A stretch of 7,117 nucleotides of DNA, from the NCBI GenBank assembly GCA_002492075.1, contig DKXD01000188.1, positions 3,193 to 10,309 of the forward strand. The letters are read 5' to 3'. The position numbers and the translations under genes are program-made. The notes beneath the pieces were generated by a model. It searched no databases and was not told where the DNA came from. It saw nothing but the letters and a program-made list of their open reading frames with translations. The stretch comes from Ruminococcaceae bacterium UBA7135 (lineage in GTDB: Bacteria; Bacillota; Clostridia; Oscillospirales; Ruminococcaceae). Of this stretch, positions 1-5,380 are shown one piece after another (position 1 is the first letter of the stretch; each line of letters starts with the position of its first letter).

Positions 1-36
1 CGATTGAGCCGCGGTTTTTGATGTCAAATCGAATAT

Positions 37-645
37 TCAGAAGTGCAATTTTTTCTGCGTCAAATTCAAGATAAGCACGATCGCGGAGCTTAACACAAGA
101 TTTATTGCAAGCTCTATAACGAAGTTCATTCCGACCATTGCAAAAATAATGTAGGCGAACATACCGCGTCCGTCTGCCGCAGCGCCGGCTTGCAGGTAGT
201 CGTTAAAGAAAATCAGACATCCGAGAATGTATACTCCCGTATTGACTAATGGCGTAACAATGCCTGCCGCTACCACAGCTGCAATACGGTTTTTCTTTTC
301 GACAAGCCTGTACATCGCGCCGCCCGCAATTCCCGCGAGCGTTCCTTTGAGCATAACGGTGATGATCGTTCCGGGAATACTCATAGCCATAAAAAAACTC
401 GCCTGTCCCGAGATCAGCACGACTGCCGAGAAGACCGCTCCCAGCCACGCGCCCGCTTTCCAGCCGTAAAGCGCCGCGCCGACTATTGTCGGGGCAAGCA
501 CTAATGTGATGCAGGTGGTCGGGTTGAGCCAAATTCCCGACGCAAAAATTTGCAGCACCACAACGATTGCGGTAAGCAGACCCATTACAACGACAGTCAT
601 AGTTTTTTTCGCAGTCCACTGCGAAGTCTTTTTTGTTTCCTCCAT
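37..645 (-). CDS. ECF transporter S component, probably pantothenate-specific
   Basis: This is a 202-aa, very hydrophobic protein read as the substrate-binding (S) subunit of an energy-coupling-factor vitamin transporter. Such subunits bind a vitamin at the membrane and dock onto a shared EcfA/A'/T module encoded elsewhere. About six membrane helices are visible, near residues 15-37, 43-61, 66-85, 90-112, 120-147 and 165-197, after a short charged N-terminus (MEETKK...TAKK). Length and topology fit the family. I start it at the ATG at 645 because AAGGAG lies 6 nt upstream; a GTG at 666 is in frame but has no such site. It follows coaX on the same strand after 136 nt. From that pairing I infer that the substrate is pantothenate, the substrate of CoaX; the sequence does not prove specificity. 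Another vitamin remains possible. Confidence 0.8.
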   Translation of the reverse strand: MEETKKTSQWTAKKTMTVVVMGLLTAIVVVLQIFASGIWLNPTTCITLVLAPTIVGAALYGWKAGAWLGAVFSAVVLISGQASFFMAMSIPGTIITVMLKGTLAGIAGGAMYRLVEKKNRIAAVVAAGIVTPLVNTGVYILGCLIFFNDYLQAGAAADGRGMFAYIIFAMVGMNFVIELAINLVLSSAIVLILNLTQKKLHF

Positions 646-651
646 AGAAAA

Positions 652-657
652 CTCCTT
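652..657 (-). promoter_or_regulatory. Ribosome binding site that fixes the S-component start
   Basis: The minus strand reads AAGGAG, then 6 nt, then ATG at 645. This site favours the 202-aa protein over a 209-aa version from the GTG at 666, because it lies downstream of that GTG. Confidence 0.8.
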
Positions 658-750
658 TGCTGGCACTCGATCCCGAAGACCGATGTACCGCGGGTATATA
701 TTTACGGTGAGAACACCGCAGACCCCAAAAATTGTAAAACCTTTTTCATA

Positions 751-773
751 TTTCCCCCGCTTCGCGGGGGAAA
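751..773. repeat. REP-like G/C-rich palindrome after coaX
   Basis: There is a perfect 10-bp stem (TTTCCCCCGC with GCGGGGGAAA) around a 3-nt loop, starting 8 nt after the coaX stop. On the minus strand its core reads CCCCCGCGAAGCGGGGG, identical to the core at 3395-3411 on the plus strand. The bases on its coaX side (TTCTCT on the minus strand) also resemble the left arm of that copy. No U-run follows on the coding strand, so it is a poor intrinsic terminator. It may act as an mRNA 3'-end stabiliser or partial attenuator between coaX and the transporter gene. Confidence 0.7.
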
Positions 774-781
774 AGAGAATT

Positions 782-1555
782 TTATTTATTTTTCTTATAG
801 ATCTCCAGCAGCCCCGTTAAAATGAGGTTCTCGTCAAGGATAAAGTCGCTTTTGCACAGCGGCTTGATAACGCTCGAAAAGCCGCCCGTCGCGATAACGG
901 TGCACTTCTCGCCTATCTCGCGCTCAAAGCTCTCGATAAAGCCGTCCAGCATAAACGCCGCGCCGTTCAGCAGTCCCGAACGCATACAGTCGATGGTGTT
1001 CACGCCGATCACCTTTTTTATAGGCTCGCCCGAGATGCCGATAAGCGGCAGAGCGGCGGTCTTCGCCGCAAGCGCCTCGGCGGATATTTTCACCCCGGGA
1101 GCGATAATGCCGCCTATGAACGCCCCCGACTTGTCGACCGCGAGTACTTTCGTAGCCGTGCCGAGGTCGATAACGATAGCGGGCAGCGGGTATTTTTCCT
1201 TTGCCCCGACAGCCACAGCCGCCAAGTCCGCGCCGAGCGCGGCAGGCTCGTCTATCTTGATGTTCAGACCCGTTTTCAGTCCCGGACCCACCGTTTTGAC
1301 TTTGCAGCCGCACACCTTTTCCACGGCGGGCTTCAGCTGCACGGTAACGGGCGGCACTACCGAGGACAGGATAGCGCCCTTTATATCGTGCGCGTCCGCC
1401 CCGTAGAGCTTTAGTATGTCCATAAGCGTTACCGCGTACTCGTCCTCCATACGGAAGTTGTTCGTGGCTATCCGCGATTCAAAAACGAGCTTTTCATCAT
1501 CATCGAACGCGCCGAACTGCGTGTTTGTGTTGCCGACGTCTATCGCAAGTATCAT
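782..1555 (-). CDS. coaX: Type III pantothenate kinase
   Basis: CoaX phosphorylates pantothenate to 4'-phosphopantothenate, the first committed step of coenzyme A synthesis, in the cytoplasm. The 257-aa length is normal for the family. Acetate/sugar kinase-fold motifs are present in order: the N-terminal phosphate loop DVGNTNT (residues 6-12), SSVVP (64-68), GAD (108-110) containing the expected catalytic Asp, DLGTAT (130-135), GGIIAPGVKIS (148-158) and TGG (223-225). Two positions differ from the classical form: GADR reads GADL, and GTATT reads GTATK. Both are probably clade variants rather than damage, since the frame is intact and the other motifs hold. The ATG at 1555 follows AGGAG at good spacing. 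A consensus promoter lies about 70-100 nt upstream, so coaX and the downstream ECF S gene probably form one transcription unit. Confidence 0.95.
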   Translation of the reverse strand: MILAIDVGNTNTQFGAFDDDEKLVFESRIATNNFRMEDEYAVTLMDILKLYGADAHDIKGAILSSVVPPVTVQLKPAVEKVCGCKVKTVGPGLKTGLNIKIDEPAALGADLAAVAVGAKEKYPLPAIVIDLGTATKVLAVDKSGAFIGGIIAPGVKISAEALAAKTAALPLIGISGEPIKKVIGVNTIDCMRSGLLNGAAFMLDGFIESFEREIGEKCTVIATGGFSSVIKPLCKSDFILDENLILTGLLEIYKKNK

Positions 1556-1626
1556 AATTATCTCCTATCCGCCCGTAAATGCGGCTCAAACGCCGTCACC
1601 CCGCGCGCAATAATTTTTCCCATTAC

Positions 1627-1655
1627 ATTATAATATATTTCCGCGAAAATGTCAA
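1627..1655 (-). promoter_or_regulatory. Consensus sigma-70/SigA promoter for coaX
   Basis: On the minus strand a perfect TTGACA (1655-1650) and a perfect TATAAT (1632-1627) are separated by exactly 17 nt. Transcription would start near 1620, leaving a leader of about 65 nt before the coaX ATG. Hexamers and spacing both match the vegetative consensus, so strong constitutive expression of coaX and the S component is expected. Confidence 0.9.
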
Positions 1656-1715
1656 GAGCTATTGATACGCCAATTAATGTTACTTGTTTGTTGAATTGGT
1701 TCGCGCTCTCCGTTC

Positions 1716-2057
1716 TTAAGTATGTGTATTGCCTGTCGCTTGGCGGTTCAGCCGCTCCAGCCGCCGAACAAGCAGGGGTATCGCCGTGTCAAGCCAGAAA
1801 TCAGCGCTTATGCCGCCCGTGGACATTCCGACGTGCTTTTTCGCGAACTCCGGAACAAAACAGAACTCCCCTGCGCTCGGCGCTTTTCCGAATAGACGCT
1901 CCAGCTCTTGCATTATCCCGCGCCGCAGCTCCTCGGAAGGATACGGTGCGGCAACGGTATCATACCGCTTTTCCAGCCGCTCCCACAAAAACGGGTCGCC
2001 GCGCAGACCCCAACGCTTCGGGCGCTCGGCGAATATTTCCGACACACAATGTTTCAT
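1716..2057 (-). CDS. Small uncharacterised protein of the 'RWGLRGDP' type
   Basis: This 113-aa protein has no signal peptide or membrane segment and is predicted to be soluble and cytoplasmic. Conspicuous blocks are RWGLRGDPFLWERL (residues 15-28), a helical stretch SEELRRGIMQELERLFG (41-57), an aromatic strand EFCFVPEF (64-71), HVGMSTGGISADFW (75-88) and a C-terminal helix IPLLVRRLERL (93-103). The overall pattern resembles small conserved proteins I associate with gut Clostridia, but I know no function for them. The start is the ATG at 2057, whose bases overlap the stop of the upstream membrane-protein gene as ATGA, with GGAG 11 nt upstream inside that gene. That implies translational coupling and a shared role or stoichiometry. 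A longer reading from 2186 would overlap the upstream gene by about 130 nt and is unlikely. Confidence 0.75.
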   Translation of the reverse strand: MKHCVSEIFAERPKRWGLRGDPFLWERLEKRYDTVAAPYPSEELRRGIMQELERLFGKAPSAGEFCFVPEFAKKHVGMSTGGISADFWLDTAIPLLVRRLERLNRQATGNTHT

Positions 2058-2716
2058 ACGCTCTCTTTCTCCTCTGCGCTTTCGGGCGTTGCCATATACT
2101 CCGAAAACAGCTCCTTGTTTTTCTCGCTGCCGCGGAGCTTGATAAATGGTTTTTCGGAGTACCCGCTGTTGTCGGTATAAACGCACAGCCGCTTTTCCCT
2201 CGCCAAAACGGAGAATTGGTGCGGCTTGACGCTGCCCGCGTACATCAGACCGTCCTTGGTGACAATAACGATAAAGCCCGGAAGATACAACACGAGCGGT
2301 ACGGCGGAAAGCGCGTAGTACCGCGATTGCCTGCGGGTGAGGTTCGCCTGCTTTTCATATCGGGCTTTTTCGATACTCACGATGTGCGCCGCGTAGTCCC
2401 CTCTCTTTTCTGTGACTATGGCTTCAAAATAGCTGTCAACGGTTCTGTTTTCGTATTCGGCGACCGCCTCGATGCCGCGGGTTCCCATATCGGCGACATA
2501 ATCCGAGTATTTGCGGCTTGACGCGGCGCTCTCCGCACTTAAAAACACAAGCCCCGCCATAAGGCACACCATAAGCACAAGCCCCGCGAGGTTTGCGGGA
2601 AAAATCACTCGCACGATACCGATTTTTCGCGCGCGGACGAGGGATATTATAAGCGTTCCGTCAAGCCACGCGCACAGCGCGGCGAGCAGTATCAGAAATA
2701 TTGTGTCTATGCTCAT
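2054..2716 (-). CDS. Three-helix membrane protein, paralogue C of a tandem triplet
   Basis: This 220-aa protein is of unknown function. It has predicted helices near 5-27, 43-62 and 134-153. The short loop after helix 1 carries RARK, and the positive-inside rule then puts the N-terminus and the long central loop outside and the C-terminal domain inside. The loop contains DMGTRGIEAVAEYEN (76-90), nearly the same as in its neighbour at 2735-3367. The C-terminal domain (about 154-208) has the shared pattern KDGLMY...KPHQF...FIKLRGSEKN...FSEY. It looks like a short beta-rich domain ending in a helix, perhaps PH-like, but that is a guess from spacing of hydrophobic residues. The ATG at 2716 follows AAAGGA; the upstream paralogue stops 18 nt before it. 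It overlaps the 113-aa gene by 4 nt. Confidence 0.8.
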   Translation of the reverse strand: MSIDTIFLILLAALCAWLDGTLIISLVRARKIGIVRVIFPANLAGLVLMVCLMAGLVFLSAESAASSRKYSDYVADMGTRGIEAVAEYENRTVDSYFEAIVTEKRGDYAAHIVSIEKARYEKQANLTRRQSRYYALSAVPLVLYLPGFIVIVTKDGLMYAGSVKPHQFSVLAREKRLCVYTDNSGYSEKPFIKLRGSEKNKELFSEYMATPESAEEKESV

Positions 2717-2734
2717 AGGTGTTCCTTTCGATTA

Positions 2735-3367
2735 TCATTCATCTTCGGGCGAGATAAATTCCGAGAACCGCCTCCTGTTTTTCCTGTTCCCGAGGAGCCT
2801 GATAAAGGCTTTTTGCGGGCTTTTTTCCATGCAGAACCTTAAGAATTTGCCCCTGACCTTCACGGTGAACCTCTGCGGCTTGAACACGCACCAGAACATC
2901 ACGCCGTTTTTGGTGAGATATATAACGGTAGTGGAAAGCACCGCCAGAAACCCGACGGACAAGAACGTCAGGTCTGTCGAGCGCTCTTTATAATCGGCGG
3001 CGAGACTGCTGTAACGTTCTATCTCGCGTTCCACGTATATCTCGGCGTAGGAGTTTTCGCCTATAAGCGTCGCTCCCATAAGCAGCTCTTCGGTAGTCGT
3101 GTTTTCGTGCTCCGCGACCGCTTCAATGCCGCGCGTTTTCATATCGTTGATGTAGTCGGTGTGTTCGCGGTAGGTCAAGAATTCCGAAACGCACAGATAG
3201 ATTGTAACTCCCGCGCAGAGCGCCAGCAGCCAGAAAACGGGGCGACCCGCCGGAAACCTCGCGCACAGCACGCCGTGCTTTCCCGCTATAATGCGCGTTA
3301 CTATGTGCAGAATAAGCACGATACCAACGACCGCCGTCGGCACGATTATTGAAATCCGATCCCACAT
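2735..3367 (-). CDS. Three-helix membrane protein, paralogue B of a tandem triplet
   Basis: This 210-aa membrane protein is of unknown function. Helices lie near residues 5-27, 43-61 and 132-152. The probable extracytoplasmic loop carries DMKTRGIEAVAEHEN (75-89) and then an acidic, Glu/Tyr-rich segment. The C-terminal region (about 153-206) reads KNGVMFW...KPQRF...FIRLLGNRKNRRRFSEF, matching paralogue C position for position in its key residues. I place the start at the ATG at 3367, with AAGGAG 8 nt upstream, because it gives the same N-terminal length before helix 1 as paralogue C. The open frame extends 54 codons further upstream only because it reads through an intergenic hairpin. That hairpin ends 4 nt before the ribosome binding site, so it may affect translation of this gene. 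Confidence 0.8.
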   Translation of the reverse strand: MWDRISIIVPTAVVGIVLILHIVTRIIAGKHGVLCARFPAGRPVFWLLALCAGVTIYLCVSEFLTYREHTDYINDMKTRGIEAVAEHENTTTEELLMGATLIGENSYAEIYVEREIERYSSLAADYKERSTDLTFLSVGFLAVLSTTVIYLTKNGVMFWCVFKPQRFTVKVRGKFLRFCMEKSPQKAFIRLLGNRKNRRRFSEFISPEDE

Positions 3368-3375
3368 ATCAAATG

Positions 3376-3381
3376 CTCCTT
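3376..3381 (-). promoter_or_regulatory. Ribosome binding site of paralogue B beside a strong hairpin
   Basis: AAGGAG on the minus strand, 8 nt before the ATG at 3367. Only 4 nt (3382-3385) separate it from the base of the 16-bp stem at 3386-3420. A ribosome, which covers roughly 15 nt upstream of this site, would touch the stem. Confidence 0.75.
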
Positions 3382-3385
3382 GATT

Positions 3386-3420
3386 GTGTTCTCTCCCCCG
3401 CGAAGCGGGGGAGAGAACAC
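3386..3420. repeat. Perfect 16-bp palindromic hairpin, REP-like
   Basis: The arms GTGTTCTCTCCCCCGC (3386-3401) and GCGGGGGAGAGAACAC (3405-3420) are exact reverse complements around a 3-nt loop (GAA on plus, TTC on minus). The element sits in the 88-nt gap between paralogues A and B. Its core CCCCCGCGAAGCGGGGG recurs, inverted, at 754-770. No U-run follows on the minus strand, so it is not a normal intrinsic terminator. It is better read as an intergenic palindromic repeat that can fold in the mRNA. Confidence 0.85.
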
Positions 3421-3455
3421 TCGGTATTAAGAAACTCGTTTTTTGAACACTTTGG

Positions 3456-4064
3456 TTACGCTTGTTCGCTTGCCGCCGTTTCGGAGATACCGAACCCCGC
3501 GAACCGCCCTCGGTTCTCCTCGCTGTCATGGAGCTTCAGAATGGGCGCGGCGCGGTTTTCCTCATATAGCAGCAGCTTGCCGTCCTCCGCTTTCATAAGC
3601 GCCGTTTTGTTTTTGAACGCTGCGAACTCGCGCACTCCCTTTTGGGTGATAAACGCGCCATCCAGAGCGGCGGTGAGCGCCAAGCATGTCGTGAAAGCGA
3701 TATAGAACCATGCCATATCCTGCCTTCTGTCGGCGTGTTTTCTGTCGTTCGCTATTTCAAGCTCATAGTTCGCGTAAGCTTTGTCCGTAAGGCTTTCGAC
3801 ATCCACATCGTAATGCTCGGCGTAGGCGGCAATGCCGCGTGATTCCCAGTCGTTGGCGTGTTCGCGGAGCGATTTCGCCTCGTTCGCGTAGCCGATAACC
3901 ATAAAAACCCCAAATGCCGCCAGAACCAAGCGGGGAACAGTCCATTTTATATTGAGCGGAAAGACAACGCGGATAATGCCGTCTTTTCTCGCCGCCACCG
4001 CCGAGATGATGAACGCCACTATGCAGAATAACAGCGCCGCCGCGGCAACGCAAAGCAGAACCAT
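3456..4064 (-). CDS. Three-helix membrane protein, paralogue A of a tandem triplet
   Basis: This is a 202-aa protein from the ATG at 4064 and the most diverged of the three paralogues. Helices are near 3-25, 44-62 and 118-138, with AARK after helix 1 giving the same predicted orientation as B and C. The loop motif is WESRGIAAYAEHYD (73-86), and the C-terminal part keeps QKGV...F..FKNK...ILKLHDSEENRGRFAGF. Function is unknown. The start is uncertain: the only good ribosome binding site, GGAGG at 4088-4092, lies 23 nt from the ATG but 8 nt from an in-frame ATT at 4077-4079, which would add five residues and restore the N-terminal length of paralogue C. It is the first gene after ricT on this strand and is separated from it by a large inverted repeat. 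Confidence 0.78.
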   Translation of the reverse strand: MVLLCVAAAALLFCIVAFIISAVAARKDGIIRVVFPLNIKWTVPRLVLAAFGVFMVIGYANEAKSLREHANDWESRGIAAYAEHYDVDVESLTDKAYANYELEIANDRKHADRRQDMAWFYIAFTTCLALTAALDGAFITQKGVREFAAFKNKTALMKAEDGKLLLYEENRAAPILKLHDSEENRGRFAGFGISETAASEQA

Positions 4065-4076
4065 CGTTGATGTTTT

Positions 4077-4092
4077 AATAGTATTTTCCTCC
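4077..4092 (-). promoter_or_regulatory. Ribosome binding site pointing to a possible ATT start for paralogue A
   Basis: On the minus strand GGAGG (4092-4088) is followed by 8 nt and then ATT (4079-4077), in frame with the ATG at 4064. No other strong site lies closer to the ATG. ATT initiation is rare in bacteria, the classic case being infC, so this remains a hypothesis. Confidence 0.45.
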
Positions 4093-4134
4093 GTTTCTCA
4101 GACGAAAAGCTCAGCGAGATCTCACGCTATCCCG

Positions 4135-4219
4135 GCGTCCGCCTATCGGCTCTCTTCCCGCCGCAGACGGGAAAAGAGCCGATAAGATCATAAAGCCGTT
4201 TTTCGGGAGTTGCGGACGC
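4135..4219. repeat. Nested inverted repeat between ricT and the membrane-protein cassette
   Basis: Inner arms TATCGGCTCTCTTCCCG (4144-4160) and CGGGAAAAGAGCCGATA (4168-4184) pair over 17 positions with one mismatch around a 7-nt loop. Outer arms GCGTCCGC (4135-4142) and GCGGACGC (4212-4219) pair perfectly. The minus-strand inner arm begins CTCTTTTCCC, as does the palindrome after coaX, which suggests a related repeat. The element lies just after the ricT stop. No U-run follows it, so full intrinsic termination is doubtful; partial attenuation or mRNA 3'-end protection is plausible. Confidence 0.75.
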
Positions 4220-4221
4220 AC

Positions 4222-5304
4222 TCATTCGAGGTCCTTGAGCGCCTTTATCTCGTCGCGGTTTACTTGTATCTTGCCGTCCTTTATCACCTTGACCTCTTCC
4301 TTGTTGACAGTGAGCGGCACGTCGGGCTTTTTGTCGAGCTTTACTTTAAGAATACCGGTAAGCAGATTTACTTCTGTTACCGTACCTCTGCCCTCCGATG
4401 TTTCAACATACGCACCCGTTTTGGGAGTAGTCCGCAGAAAGTCCTCATAACAGTTCTGCTCGTACTTTAAGCAGCACATCAGTCTGCCGCAGGTGCCTGA
4501 TATCTTTGTGGGGTTCAAAGACAGCGACTGCTCCTTTGCCATTTTGATTGATACCGGGTGGAAGTCGCCGAGGAACGACGAGCAGCAGAACGGTCTGCCG
4601 CAGATACCAAGCCCGCCGAGCATTTTCGCTTCGTCGCGCACGCCTATCTGCCGCAGCTCGATACGGGTGCGGTAAATGAACGCGAGGTCTTTTACGAGAT
4701 CGCGGAAATCCACGCGTCCGTCGGACGTGAAGTAGAACATTATCTTGCTGCCGTCGAACGTGTATTCCACCTCGATAGGCTTCATATCGAGACCGTGCTC
4801 GCGAATTTTTTCCGCGAACGTCTGAATGATCTCCCCTTCCTTTTCGCGGTTTTGCTCCACCTGCTTTATGTCCGCTTCCGTTGCCTTGCGGATTATGCTT
4901 TTCAGCGGAGAAACCAGCGCTTTTTGCGGAAATTCTCTGTTGGGAAGAACTACCTCTCCGCATTCCACGCCGCGCGCCGTTTCTACTATCGCGCGTTCGC
5001 CGCGCTCGAATTTTTCGCCGCAAGGCGCAAAATAGTATACTTTGCCCACGTCATTAAAGCGCACTCCGATTATCTCTACCTTTGGGGAATCGTCGGCGTT
5101 GACCGCCGCAGCAAACGAGGGCGTTTCCTCTTGCTTCGGCTTGTGCGGAACGTCCTTTTTACGGGGGCGTTCGCTTCTTTCGGGACGCTTGCGGCGCTCG
5201 GTGTTTTCGGAGCGCGGAGGTCTTGCGCCGCTCTTTTCGGGGGCGCTGTTTTCACTTTGCTTTTTCGGAGCTATTTTCTCCGTAAAATAATCGTTGTTTT
5301 CCAT
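4222..5304 (-). CDS. ricT: PSP1-domain protein RicT (YaaT), regulatory iron-sulfur complex subunit
   Basis: In Bacillus subtilis the homologue YaaT/RicT joins RicA and RicF in a [4Fe-4S]-carrying complex that promotes mRNA maturation by RNase Y and affects sporulation, competence and biofilm formation. This 360-aa version has a PSP1 core from about residue 75 to the C-terminus. Diagnostic cysteine clusters are CGRPFCC (235-241) and CGRLMCC (272-278), with a further Cys at 285; these are the expected cluster ligands. Residues 1-70 are an extra low-complexity segment rich in Lys, Arg, Glu and Pro, probably disordered; the Bacillus protein is shorter and lacks it. The ATG at 5304 has AAAGGAG just upstream. 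It is third in the darA-holB-ricT run, 76 nt after holB, an order typical of Firmicutes. RicA and RicF are not in this window. Confidence 0.93.
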   Translation of the reverse strand: MENNDYFTEKIAPKKQSENSAPEKSGARPPRSENTERRKRPERSERPRKKDVPHKPKQEETPSFAAAVNADDSPKVEIIGVRFNDVGKVYYFAPCGEKFERGERAIVETARGVECGEVVLPNREFPQKALVSPLKSIIRKATEADIKQVEQNREKEGEIIQTFAEKIREHGLDMKPIEVEYTFDGSKIMFYFTSDGRVDFRDLVKDLAFIYRTRIELRQIGVRDEAKMLGGLGICGRPFCCSSFLGDFHPVSIKMAKEQSLSLNPTKISGTCGRLMCCLKYEQNCYEDFLRTTPKTGAYVETSEGRGTVTEVNLLTGILKVKLDKKPDVPLTVNKEEVKVIKDGKIQVNRDEIKALKDLE

Positions 5305-5380
5305 AATTCTCCTTTTATCGGTTCACTGTATTTTAACGTATGCTTTTTTGTATCGTTAAGACCGCGGCGGCTTGCGTTCG

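Noticed and set aside
646..781. Vitamin riboswitch before the ECF S component
   Set aside because: I looked for TPP-, FMN- and cobalamin-like conserved blocks and saw none; the only structures are the REP-like hairpin and a 5-bp stem.
822..1406. Plus-strand open frame (194 codons) opposite coaX
   Set aside because: coaX on the minus strand has all family motifs, so this frame is a shadow.
1670..1699. CCAATT...AATTGG inverted repeat as a terminator for the 113-aa gene
   Set aside because: It has only 6 A/T-rich pairs with an 18-nt loop and no U-run. It could be a weak operator site, but nothing supports that.
1649..2521. Long plus-strand open frame (290 codons) opposite the cassette
   Set aside because: It lies antisense to two genes with good starts, coupling and paralogue support. 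Its translation is rich in Arg, Ala and Pro without any motif, as expected of a shadow frame in G/C-rich DNA.
3368..3529. N-terminal extension of paralogue B by 54 codons
   Set aside because: The extra residues come from reading through the 16-bp hairpin and the end of paralogue A. The AAGGAG site and the paralogue alignment both support the ATG at 3367.
4113..4128. AGCG-AGATCTCA-CGCT small inverted repeat upstream of paralogue A
   Set aside because: It has four pairs with an 8-nt loop; this is expected by chance next to the GAGATCTC palindrome.
5311..5362. TTAACG...CGTTAA pair in the holB-ricT gap as a terminator
   Set aside because: Six pairs with mismatches further in and no downstream U-run on the minus strand; the gap otherwise holds only the ricT ribosome binding site.
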